From Bacteroides bouchesdurhonensis (GTDB taxonomy: Bacteria; Bacteroidota; Bacteroidia; Bacteroidales; Bacteroidaceae), in NCBI RefSeq assembly GCF_900155865.1, contig NZ_LT707006.1, forward strand, positions 3,636,577-3,700,576: a stretch of 64,000 nucleotides of DNA, read 5' to 3'. Below are positions 45,443 through 54,500 of this stretch, one piece after another. Position numbers and translations under genes: made by a program. The notes beneath the pieces were generated by a model. The model made no database searches. It was not told the origin of the DNA and saw nothing but the letters and a program-made list of their open reading frames with translations. Positions within the stretch are counted from its first letter, which is position 1; the number at the start of each line of letters is the position of its first letter.

Positions 45443-45476
45443 CTTGCAGATTGCGAGAATCCTTGCATCCTGCAAG
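45427..45476. repeat. 12-bp inverted repeat before the excision genes
   Basis: CCTTGCAGGATG at 45427-45438 is exactly complementary to CATCCTGCAAGG at 45465-45476, 26 bases apart, overlapping the end of the RibD-like gene. AATCCTTGCA is also directly repeated (45424, 45457). It could be a weak terminator or an operator for the xis genes. Confidence 0.5.
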
Positions 45477-45657
45477 GTTAATTTCCCATCAAATATTTCT
45501 CCTTTATTTTTTATTATACTGTATTTCAACGGAATAGCTATGTCATTTCGTGAAATACAGAGCCATTGGCACGCCGTTAGCCCTATATCATAATATAACC
45601 TGTTGCGCGACAAGGTGTAACCAGTCAATTATTTACACTTTAAAGACAGACCGTATT

Positions 45658-45975
45658 ATGATACAGACAGACCGTGAGACCTTCCAGATGATGCTTCATC
45701 AGATTATGGAAAGGTTCGACAGGATTGAAGACAGGCTGAGCCGTATGAACCGCCAGACCTCCGCGCTTGACGGAGACAAGCTGCTGGACAACCAGGACAT
45801 GTGCGAGCTGCTCGGCATTACCAAACGCACTCTCGCGCGGTACCGCCAGAAGAAACTCGTGACCTATTACATGATAGACGGGCGTACCTATTACAAGTCC
45901 TCCGAGGTCGAGGCGTTCCTCAACCAAAAGGGCAGGCGTTTGCCGGCGAGACTGAAAAAACAGATGGAAAATTAA
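45658..45975 (+). CDS. Excisionase-like HTH protein 1
   Basis: A 105-residue MerR/excisionase-type protein. A helical N-terminus (TFQMMLHQIMERFDRIEDRL) precedes a winged HTH with LLDNQDMCELLGITKRTLAR, then a YYKSSEVEAFL recognition wing. Similar small proteins (Xis2c type) sit next to the integrase of CTnDOT and promote excision. The start at 45658 follows GTATT; an upstream frame from 45550 has no family sequence. Confidence 0.8.
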   Translation: MIQTDRETFQMMLHQIMERFDRIEDRLSRMNRQTSALDGDKLLDNQDMCELLGITKRTLARYRQKKLVTYYMIDGRTYYKSSEVEAFLNQKGRRLPARLKKQMEN

Positions 45976-45990
45976 TATAAATGAAAGAAT

Positions 45991-46287
45991 ATGGAACTTG
46001 TATGTATTGACAAACAGACTTTTGAAGAACTGCGTGTCCGTTTTTGCGAATTTGAGGACCGGGTGACACGCCTGTGCCGTCCGGTCGAGGATCTCGGCCT
46101 GAAAAACTGGCTGGACAACCAGGAGGTGTGCGACGTACTCCGCATCAACAAAAAGACCCTTCAGGCGTATCGTGCCAAAGGTCTCCTTCCTTTCAGTCGC
46201 ATCAAGAACAAGCTTTTCTACAAACCGGAAGATATACGGAGATTATTGGAATTGAGTTACCACCCTTTAATAAAGAGCAAATTATGA
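45991..46287 (+). CDS. Excisionase-like HTH protein 2
   Basis: A 98-residue paralogue of the preceding gene. HTH core: NWLDNQEVCDVLRINKKTLQ, followed by SRIKNKLFYKPEDIRRLLEL. It overlaps the next gene by four bases (ATGA). Having several such HTH genes in a row is normal for Bacteroides ICE excision modules. Confidence 0.8.
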   Translation: MELVCIDKQTFEELRVRFCEFEDRVTRLCRPVEDLGLKNWLDNQEVCDVLRINKKTLQAYRAKGLLPFSRIKNKLFYKPEDIRRLLELSYHPLIKSKL

Positions 46288-46595
46288 GCTATCATTTTAT
46301 AGACAAGAAAGACCCACGCATTGACGTGATGTTCCAGGGACTGGAGAAAATGGAGAGGATGCTTTCAGTAATGGAGGATGTACCGAGATCACTCTTCAAC
46401 GGTGAACGTTTCCTTACGGACGAGGAACTTTCCAAAGTCCTGCGGGTAAGCAGGCGTACATTGCAGGAATACCGTACATTCGGTGTAATCCCTTACTATC
46501 TGGTGCAAGGGAAGGCACTCTATAAAGAGTCCGATATCATGAAAATACTGGACGATGCCTACAAACGGTGCCGGGAGGAACAGCGCTGGGTATAG
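46284..46595 (+). CDS. Excisionase-like HTH protein 3
   Basis: A 103-residue third member of the set. N-terminal MSYHFIDKKDPRIDVMFQGL, HTH FLTDEELSKVLRVSRRTLQE, wing GKALYKESDIMKILD. The start at 46284 is chosen by the ATGA overlap with the preceding stop. The gene is convergent with the integrase, with a strong hairpin between them. Confidence 0.8.
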   Translation: MSYHFIDKKDPRIDVMFQGLEKMERMLSVMEDVPRSLFNGERFLTDEELSKVLRVSRRTLQEYRTFGVIPYYLVQGKALYKESDIMKILDDAYKRCREEQRWV

Positions 46596-46616
46596 TACTG
46601 CTTCTTTAATCAAGCA

Positions 46617-46658
46617 CGGAGAAACTGCCTGCTGTCAGCCGGGCAGTTTCTCCGTTTT
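46617..46658. terminator. Bidirectional terminator between excision genes and integrase
   Basis: A perfect 13-bp stem: CGGAGAAACTGCC (46617-46629) with GGCAGTTTCTCCG (46642-46654), a 12-base loop and TTTT on the + side. It lies between convergent genes. Confidence 0.8.
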
Positions 46659-46663
46659 CCATT

Positions 46664-47965
46664 TCATACAGCCGGTGATTTTATTTTCCGCTTTTTCCTG
46701 ACGGTGAAATCCTCCTCGCAAAGGTCTATCCTGTTTCCGAAACCTGTGGACCTCAACCGTTTCATGTCCTCGTCCACTTTCGTGTCCGTAACCTGCGCGT
46801 AAATCTGCGTGGTGGAAATAGAGGTATGTCCCATCATCCGGCTTACCGTCTCTATCGGAACGCCGAGCGAAAGGGTGATGTGGGTACCGAAATTATGCCG
46901 GGCCTGGTGAAAGGTCAAATCAAAACCATATACCTGCCCCAATTCCCTAGTCAACAGGATAAAATACCCGCGGGCATAAATATTGAACACCTTGTCTCCG
47001 CTTCTTTGGCCGCGGTATTTCTCTATGATTTGAAGAGGAATATCCAGCAGACGGACAGAAGAGAGCGTATCGCTCTTTTTCCGGTGGATATGAATCCACC
47101 ATGTGCCGTCGCCGGCCTGCGTGATGTCCTTGTCCGAAAGCCGTTTCAGATCCGCATACGCCAGTCCGGTAAAGGTTGAAAAGATGAACATATCCCGCAC
47201 GAATTGCAGTTGCGGTTTCTCCACCGGAGTGGTCATGAGTGTTTTAAGGTCTTCCAGTTTCATGTGGCGGCTCTTCCTTTTGGGCAGTTCGGGATGCAGG
47301 CGGCAATAAGGGTCGCGTCGCAACGTGCCCTGGCTCACAGCCCGCATCGTGAGCTTTTTCAAACGGTACAGGTGTTCATGCACGCTTTTGGGTTTCAGGT
47401 TGCGGTCAGTCCGCAGGAATACCTCGAAATCGTCATAAAACGTCCGGTCAAGGCTTCGCAGCGTCACATCTTCCACGCCTTTCTTTTCCCGGACAAAAGC
47501 GGAAAGATGCTTGTAGGAACGCTGATAGGAGTCGTATGTTTCCTGTATGCGGTCTATCCCGACCCGTTTCCTGAACTCCTCGTTATGCTCCCTGAAAAGA
47601 GCCAGCAGGGTAAGCGGTTTCTGTCCGATACCCTTGACTGCGTTTTTGACCAGTTCAGCCGTGATGAACCCCAGGCTGTTTCTTATCCGCTCATAATGTC
47701 CGGCAATCTCACGTGTCAGGTCATCTATGGCACGGTTCACGGTAACGGCATTCTCGCTCCTTCCGTTGGCACGGCCTTTCTCCGGATTCCAGATGCCCGG
47801 ATTGACAGAGACTTTGGTCCCTATCTGTGCCCATTCGGCATCAATGCTCACCTTGCACAATAGCTGGCACATTCCGTCCTTTCGCACTTTCGTGCGGTTA
47901 ATATAAAACAGCACGGCAAAAGTGCTGCGTCGTTTGACATTCTGTTTTTCAGTATTCTTTTCCAT
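46664..47965 (-). CDS. Tyrosine recombinase / ICE integrase 1
   Basis: A 433-residue integrase of the Bacteroidales type: arm-binding N-domain (FAVLFYINRTKVRKDGMCQL), SAM-like core (about 125-215) and catalytic domain. Catalytic features: LTFHQARHNFGTH (HxxRH) and the nucleophile in STTQIYAQVTD. The usual first Arg region reads FTGLAYADLKRL, i.e. Ala in place of Arg. A substitution at this position is known for IntDOT. It is downstream of and co-directional with a second integrase (23-base gap to 47988). Confidence 0.88.
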   Translation of the reverse strand: MEKNTEKQNVKRRSTFAVLFYINRTKVRKDGMCQLLCKVSIDAEWAQIGTKVSVNPGIWNPEKGRANGRSENAVTVNRAIDDLTREIAGHYERIRNSLGFITAELVKNAVKGIGQKPLTLLALFREHNEEFRKRVGIDRIQETYDSYQRSYKHLSAFVREKKGVEDVTLRSLDRTFYDDFEVFLRTDRNLKPKSVHEHLYRLKKLTMRAVSQGTLRRDPYCRLHPELPKRKSRHMKLEDLKTLMTTPVEKPQLQFVRDMFIFSTFTGLAYADLKRLSDKDITQAGDGTWWIHIHRKKSDTLSSVRLLDIPLQIIEKYRGQRSGDKVFNIYARGYFILLTRELGQVYGFDLTFHQARHNFGTHITLSLGVPIETVSRMMGHTSISTTQIYAQVTDTKVDEDMKRLRSTGFGNRIDLCEEDFTVRKKRKIKSPAV

Positions 47966-47987
47966 ATTCTTTCCATTTAAAAGGTTA

Positions 47988-49211
47988 TTAAATGACGACA
48001 GAAAAACGCTCCGAGATTTTTCGGTTCAATGCCTTGGTGTCGGCGTCTATCTTCTCATCGGTCACTTTCGCGTAGATTTGTGTGGTCTCTATCTGACTAT
48101 GGCCGAGCATCCTGCTGACCGTTTCAAGGGGGACCCCATGAGAGAGTGTGATTTCCGTTGCGTATGTATGCCGTCCTGCATGGAAGACCAACGGACGGTC
48201 AATGTGGCAGATTCGGGCAATCTCTTTCAAGTAGAGGTTCAGCGTGGAATTGCAATACATCGGCAGCAGCTTGTCACCGGGAGCTGTACCGCTATATTTC
48301 TTCAGAATCTGCAACGGTAAATCCAAAAGAGGAATCTCAAATTCTATCTTGGTTTTCTGCCTGGCACTCTTGATCCACCATATTCCATCTTCCGCAAGGC
48401 ATAGGTTGTCCTTTGTCAGCAGGCGCATATCTCCGTATGGAATGCCGGTAAAACAGGAAAAAAGGAACATGTCACGGACATGATAGAGGGTCTGCCTGTG
48501 AAGCGGGGTGGTCATAATCCTGTGCAACTCTTCTGCCGTGAGATATTTCTGCACGTGCTTCGGGCGCACCGGCTCGTAGCCCATGAACGGGCTGGCGGTA
48601 ATAATACCGTCAGCAATGGCCTCTCCGACAATGGTTTTCAGTTGGACGGTCAGGTTGATGATTGTTCCGGGAGCGAGGTTACGTTCCGTCCGGAGATACA
48701 AATCATACTTGTCAATGAAAGAACGGTCCAACGCAGAAAACGGAATATCGGAGAGCTTGTATTGCGCCTGCAAGAATCTTTCGATATGGCTATAGGCATT
48801 GCTATAGGCTCTCAGGCTTCCTACCGTACGGTTTATCCCCACACGCTTTTCAAAGTTGCGGATGAACCGCCTGAAATATCCCAGAAGCGTTTCCTGCCCG
48901 CTTGCCATTCCAAGCAGTATGCCTTTCACCTCTTCGGCCGTCACACCGTCACGGACAGCCGACTGTTCCATATAGATATTCAATGCCATCGCACGTATCT
49001 CATCCAGCCGGTTGTTGATTTCCTTTGCCGCCACGCTTTTTCCGGAAGCGCGTCCCGAAGACCAGCGGGATTGCGGGACTTTTATCTTCACACTGAATGC
49101 CGCTTCGGAATATTTTCCGACATTCAACTTTGCCATTACGGGGCAATTCCCGTCGGCATCCGCCTCGCTCTTTTTCAGGTAGAACGACACCTTTACATTT
49201 GCCTGGTTCAT
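47988..49211 (-). CDS. Tyrosine recombinase / ICE integrase 2
   Basis: A 407-residue integrase paralogous to integrase 1. The start at 49211 gives MNQANVKVSFYLKKSEADAD; the longer frame to 49310 adds unlike sequence. Catalytic domain: FTGIPYGDMRLL (Pro at the first Arg position), a basic hairpin (KSARQKTKIEFEIPLLDLPL), VFHAGRHTYATE and nucleophile in TTQIYAKVTD. As the outermost gene it probably acts at the attachment site that lies between it and ygiQ. The two recombinases may act together or at different sites. Confidence 0.88.
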   Translation of the reverse strand: MNQANVKVSFYLKKSEADADGNCPVMAKLNVGKYSEAAFSVKIKVPQSRWSSGRASGKSVAAKEINNRLDEIRAMALNIYMEQSAVRDGVTAEEVKGILLGMASGQETLLGYFRRFIRNFEKRVGINRTVGSLRAYSNAYSHIERFLQAQYKLSDIPFSALDRSFIDKYDLYLRTERNLAPGTIINLTVQLKTIVGEAIADGIITASPFMGYEPVRPKHVQKYLTAEELHRIMTTPLHRQTLYHVRDMFLFSCFTGIPYGDMRLLTKDNLCLAEDGIWWIKSARQKTKIEFEIPLLDLPLQILKKYSGTAPGDKLLPMYCNSTLNLYLKEIARICHIDRPLVFHAGRHTYATEITLSHGVPLETVSRMLGHSQIETTQIYAKVTDEKIDADTKALNRKISERFSVVI

Positions 49212-49622
49212 AACCAATTCCTTTGTTTGCAAAATTATTATATGCAGAGTAAATGAACGGCATGAAAAATGTAGCGGAACGTAGAATAAGACCCCTCGGC
49301 CTGCAAACAAAGCCTGTATTTTTTTCTGATACGGAAAAATATGACTAAGTTTGCGTCAGCAGACATGGAAAAAACAGCGTTCTTTGCGGTGGTAAACGGG
49401 GTTATCAATGAAAGACGAAAGCTTGTTTTTCAAGCCTCTTTTTTTATCCCGAAAAGGCAACGGATAAGTAGTGATTTGTCCTCCTAACTCCACCTAAAAC
49501 TTGCTAAAAGCCTCCTGCGGAAGAATGTGGTACAAAACGACATATCCCTTTTGCTATCAAACACTTTACATTATTTTCTCCAAAGTTATCCATATGTGAG
49601 CGAGTTTTTCTATCTTTGCAGC
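49212..49622. other. Probable ICE end / attachment region
   Basis: No gene. It holds the integrase promoter region and the presumed junction with the chromosome. Two sequences of the form CTAnnTTTGC occur: CTAAGTTTGC at 49345-49354 and CTATCTTTGC at 49610-49619. They resemble the GTAnnTTTGC shared by CTnDOT-type att sites (recalled, first base differs). The second is also the likely -7 element of ygiQ. A terminator-like hairpin (GCTTG-TTTTT-CAAGC then CTCTTTTTTT) lies at 49421-49445. Confidence 0.5.
49421..49445 (+). terminator. Terminator-like hairpin near the ICE end
   Basis: Stem GCTTG/CAAGC with a T5 loop followed by CTC and a T7 run. The stem is short. It would insulate ygiQ from ICE transcription. 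Confidence 0.45.
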
Positions 49623-51494
49623 ATGAAAGAATATCGATTGACTGATTGGTTACCGACTACCAAAAAAGAAGTGGAACTTCGCGGATGGAATGAGTTAGAT
49701 GTCATTCTTTTCAGCGGTGATGCATATGTGGATCATCCTTCTTTCGGAGCTGCCGTTATCGGACGTATCCTTGAAGCAGAAGGTTTGAAAGTTGCTATCA
49801 TCCCCCAACCTAACTGGCGGGATGACCTACGTGACTTCAAGAAACTGGGACGTCCGCGTTTATTTTTCGGTATCTCCGGTGGTTGCATGGATTCCATGGT
49901 CAATAAATATACTGCTAACAAGCGACTGCGCAGTGAAGACGCTTACACTCCCGACGGACGACCAGACATGCGTCCGGAGTATCCTTCCATTGTTTATAGT
50001 CAGATTTTAAAAAGACTTTATCCGGATGCCCCTGTCATTTTAGGAGGCATTGAAGCCAGTATGAGACGACTGAGTCATTATGACTATTGGCAGGACAAAA
50101 TACAAAAAAGTATTTTGTGTGATAGTAATGCTGACTTACTGGTATATGGAATGGGAGAAAAGCCTTTGGTAGATTTAGTAAGACAGATGAAATGTCTACT
50201 TTCCGAAGATGAAACTCTTTTGACTAGTAAGGACCTTAAAAAGATAGTAGAAAACATTCCTCAGGTAGCCTATCTCTGTCGCGCTACGGAATGGACACCT
50301 GCATCAGATGATATTCAACTCTATTCACATGAAGAATGTCTGGCTGATAAAAAGAAGCAAGCCGGCAATTTCCGACATATCGAAGAGGAGTCTAACAAAT
50401 ATGCAGCTTCCCGTATCACACAGGCTGTAGACAATAAAATCGTAGTTGTCAATCCACCCTATCCTCCGATGAGCCAGGAAGAACTTGACCATTCGTTTGA
50501 TCTTCCTTATACCCGTTTGCCTCATCCTAAATATAAAGGAAAGCGGATTCCAGCTTACGATATGATCAAGTTTTCAATAAACATTCACCGGGGGTGTTTT
50601 GGTGGCTGTGCTTTCTGCACTATTTCCGCACATCAAGGAAAGTTTATAGTCAGTCGTAGTAAAGAGTCCATTCTGAAAGAAGTAAAAGAGGTAATGCAAT
50701 TACCGGATTTTAAAGGATATCTGAGTGATTTGGGTGGTCCGTCTGCTAATATGTATCAGATGAAAGGTAAAGATGAAGCAGTCTGCAAGAAGTGTAAACG
50801 TCCTTCATGTATTCATCCCAAAGTATGTCCGAATCTAAATTCAGATCATCGACCTTTATTAGATATATACAAAGCAGTAGACACTTTGCCCGGTATCAAG
50901 AAGTCATTTATCGGTAGCGGAGTACGTTATGACCTACTTCTCCATCAGAGTAAAGACGCTGAGACTAATAAGAGTACTGCCGAATATACTCGTGAGCTGA
51001 TCATTAACCACGTTAGCGGGCGATTAAAGGTTGCCCCCGAACATACCAGTGACCGGGTATTGTCGATTATGCGGAAACCGTCTTTCAATCAATTTGAAAC
51101 ATTCAAAAAGATATTCGACCGTATCAACAGAGAAGAAAATTTGCGCCAACAGCTCATTCCTTATTTCATATCCTCCCATCCGGGGTGCAAAGAAGAAGAT
51201 ATGGCGGAACTCGCTGTAATCACCAAGCAACTGGATTTTCATTTGGAGCAGGTACAGGACTTTACTCCGACTCCAATGACAGTCGCTACCGAAGCATGGT
51301 ATACAGGATTTCACCCATACACTTTAGAACCAGTATTCAGTGCCAAAACTCAACGGGAGAAGTTAGCGCAACGTCAATTCTTCTTCTGGTATAAACCGGA
51401 AGAACGGAAAAATATAATCAATGAGCTCCGGCGTATCGGACGACAAGATTTGATAGATAAATTATACGGAAAGAAGCCTGGAAATAAACGCTGA
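49623..51494 (+). CDS. YgiQ-family radical SAM protein
   Basis: A 623-residue protein. The start at 49623 (MKEYRLTDWLPTTKKEVELR) follows a TATCTTTGC element by three bases; the upstream frame to 49527 is unlike the family. The N-terminal domain has VILFSGDAYVDHPSFG. The radical SAM cysteines are in INIHRGCFGGCAFCTISAHQ (CxxxCxxC) near residue 330, with a Cys cluster CKKCKRPSCIHPKVCPN after it. The function of YgiQ is not established. This is a chromosomal housekeeping gene just outside the ICE. Confidence 0.92.
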   Translation: MKEYRLTDWLPTTKKEVELRGWNELDVILFSGDAYVDHPSFGAAVIGRILEAEGLKVAIIPQPNWRDDLRDFKKLGRPRLFFGISGGCMDSMVNKYTANKRLRSEDAYTPDGRPDMRPEYPSIVYSQILKRLYPDAPVILGGIEASMRRLSHYDYWQDKIQKSILCDSNADLLVYGMGEKPLVDLVRQMKCLLSEDETLLTSKDLKKIVENIPQVAYLCRATEWTPASDDIQLYSHEECLADKKKQAGNFRHIEEESNKYAASRITQAVDNKIVVVNPPYPPMSQEELDHSFDLPYTRLPHPKYKGKRIPAYDMIKFSINIHRGCFGGCAFCTISAHQGKFIVSRSKESILKEVKEVMQLPDFKGYLSDLGGPSANMYQMKGKDEAVCKKCKRPSCIHPKVCPNLNSDHRPLLDIYKAVDTLPGIKKSFIGSGVRYDLLLHQSKDAETNKSTAEYTRELIINHVSGRLKVAPEHTSDRVLSIMRKPSFNQFETFKKIFDRINREENLRQQLIPYFISSHPGCKEEDMAELAVITKQLDFHLEQVQDFTPTPMTVATEAWYTGFHPYTLEPVFSAKTQREKLAQRQFFFWYKPEERKNIINELRRIGRQDLIDKLYGKKPGNKR

Positions 51495-51539
51495 AATTAC
51501 TTTCAGACATATTCCATTTCCAGGCTATGGTATTATATC

Positions 51540-54500
51540 TTATGACGGATTGGATGTAGAAGAACTTGGCAACGCCACAATCTCCTTCAACACACTAACC
51601 GCAGTTTCCACATTACACACATCTTTAATCAACATACTCCGTCTTCCATTTTGTTCTCTCAAATCACAACGGCGAGTATATTTCATCATATAATCAATAG
51701 CCTTGCCGAAAGCCTGACTTTGATAGAACGGACTGTCAGGGTTGGACACAAAGAAAAGCGTCATACGCCCACCCTTCAAGAATATTTTCTCTGCTCCCAA
51801 TCGTGCCGCCAACCGACGAAGAGGAACAATTCGAAGCAACTCTTCTGTTTCCGGAGGAACAGGACCGAAACGGTCTTCCAAACGGGAGCGGAAAGCTTCC
51901 ACTTCTGTATCCAGCGTTAATCCGTCCAGTTCACGATAGAGCAACATACGCTCGCTGCTTCCCGTAACATAATTTGCCGGCAACAACAATTCAAGATCAC
52001 TTTCTATCTGACATTCATCCACAAACTGCTCACCACTGATTTGTCCTTCTCCCTTGATTTCATCTGCATACAGATCGGCAAACTCATCGTTCTTTAGTTC
52101 ATGAACCGCTTCGGACAGGATTTTTTGGTAAGTCTCATATCCCAAGTCAGCGATAAAGCCACTTTGTTCGGCCCCAAGCAGATTTCCGGCTCCACGTATA
52201 TCCAAGTCTTGCATAGCAATATGAATTCCACTACCCAAGTCACTGAAGTTTTCAATTGCCTGCAAACGCCGTTTGCCCTCCGTTGTCAAGCTGCCTAACG
52301 GCGGAGCCAACAGATAACAGAAAGCTTTCTTATTGCTTCGTCCTACACGCCCTCGCATCTGGTGAAGATCACTCAATCCAAAATTCTGGGCCTGATTGAT
52401 GATAATAGTATTGGCATTCGGAATATCAATTCCACTTTCGATAATAGTCGTCGCTAACAATACATCATAATCGTAATTGACAAAATCAAATATAATCTGT
52501 TCCAACTGAGCAGGTTCCATCTGCCCGTGACCGATAGCTACACGACAATCAGGGATATGGCGTTCGATCATTGCTTTTAATTCCGGCAAATTCGCAATTC
52601 GATTATTGACGAAGAATACTTGTCCGTTACGGCTCATTTCAAAATTAATTGCGTCCGTAATGACCTCTTCATTAAACGTATGTACTTCCGTTTGAATCGG
52701 ATAACGGTTGGGCGGCGGAGTAGAAATCACACTCAAGTCACGCGCTCCCATCAAAGAAAATTGGAGTGTACGGGGAATAGGAGTAGCCGTCATGGTCAGT
52801 GTATCCACATTCACTTTCAGTTGGCGCAGTTTTTCTTTCACGGAAACTCCAAACTTCTGTTCCTCGTCGATAATCAGCAATCCCAGATCTTTAAAATGGA
52901 CATCTTTTCCTAAAATGCGATGAGTTCCGATCAGGATATTCACTTCTCCTTCCTTCAAGCCCTTCAGCACAGCTTTTACTTGAGTTGCCGTACGGGCACG
53001 ACTCAAATAATCCACGCGGCAAGGCAAATCTTTCAAACGCTCACGAAATGTTTGAAAATGCTGATAAGCAAGAACAGTAGTCGGGACCAAAACAGCCACT
53101 TGTTTATTGTCGGTTACAGCTTTAAAAGCAGCACGAATTGCCACCTCTGTCTTTCCAAAACCTACGTCTCCACAAATCAAACGATCCATTGGGCGGTCTC
53201 CTTCCATATCCGCTTTCACATCGGCAGTCGCTTTACTCTGATCAGGGGTATCTTCATAAATAAACGAAGCTTCCAGTTCCCGTTGCAAAAAACTGTCAGG
53301 ACTATAAGAGAACCCCTTTTCTTGACGACGTTGGGAATAGAGCTTGATCAGGTCACGGGCAATATCTTTAATTTTACTCTTGGTACGCTCCTTTAGCTTT
53401 TCCCATGCACCGGTTCCCAACTTATTCAGTCGGGGAGCTTCTCCATCTTTTCCTTTATATTTGGAGACTTTATGCAAGGAATGAATAGAAACAAAGACCA
53501 CATCTTCATTTTGGAAAACCAACTTCAAGACCTCCTGTGTGGTATCTCCATTCGGAATACGCACCAACCCGGAAAAGCGTCCGATACCATGATCGGTATG
53601 TACAACATAATCACCCGGAGTAAATTGATTCAATTCTTTCAGCGAAAGAGCCACTTTTCCGGAACGGGCTTTATCGCTTTTCAGGTTATATTTATGGAAA
53701 CGGTCGAACAACTGGTGATCAGTGAAAATACAAAGACGCAATGTACGATCAACAAATCCTTCGTGGAGCGTACGTACTACCGGTGTAAATTGTATTTTAT
53801 CTCCCCTATCCTCAAATATCGCTTTGATGCGGTCAGTTTGCTTCACACTGTCACTACAGATATAGAGTGAATATCCCTTCTCCAAATAATCTTTGAAAGA
53901 AGAAGCTACCAGATCAAAATTCTTATGGAAGATTGGTTGTGCTGAAGTCTCAAACATCACACTGGCATTCGGTGTTCCTGTCGGCTTATTACCAAACTCC
54001 ATCCGGCGGAAATCAAGAGCACGCAATGTAAATTCACTACCGTCTATCAATTTACCTTCTAAAGTGATTCCTCCATTTTCTTCCGCTTCCTGTACAGCAA
54101 TTGCTTGTGGAGTAAGTGCTTCGTCATGTACTGCCTGAATACGTTCACGCAACCAAAGGAAGTCACGCATAGCCAGAACAGTATCTTTCGTAAGAAAGTC
54201 AAGGAAGGAAGTAGTTACATCACCTGTCACTGCCAAATCCGGTACAATTACTATCCCTTCTTTTTTTTCGCGTGAAAGTTGTGATTCGACTTCAAACGTA
54301 CGGATACTCTCGACCTCATCTCCGAAAAAGTCGATACGATAGGGATATTCGGAAGCAAAAGAAAATACGTCGATAATGCTACCACGGACAGCATACTGTC
54401 CGGGTTCATAAACGTAGTCTACATATTCAAAACCATAACTATGCAGAATGTCAGTTACAAAGGTCAGATCTACTTTCTCTCCGACATTTAGTTTAAGGGT

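Larger units (their letters stand above)
1..49560. mobile_element. Integrative conjugative element carrying a capsule locus (partial, left end outside window)
   Basis: The stretch starts inside ICE backbone genes (DUF3945, topB, PRTRC operon) and ends with rteA/rteB-like regulators, three excisionase-like HTH genes and two tyrosine integrases. Ordinary chromosomal genes (ygiQ, mfd) follow directly. In Bacteroides conjugative transposons, cargo usually lies between the regulatory/integration end and the topB/mobilisation end, and here that slot holds a complete CPS locus. Base composition is visibly GC-richer in 1-7959 and 43.4-49.2 kb than in the CPS block. The right boundary is inferred to lie between the integrase start (49211) and ygiQ (49623). 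Transfer genes and the other end are not in the window. Confidence 0.65.

Noticed and set aside
47204..49256. Long + strand ORFs opposite the two integrases
   Set aside because: They are antisense to clear integrase genes and follow the GC-rich codon pattern of the real strand.
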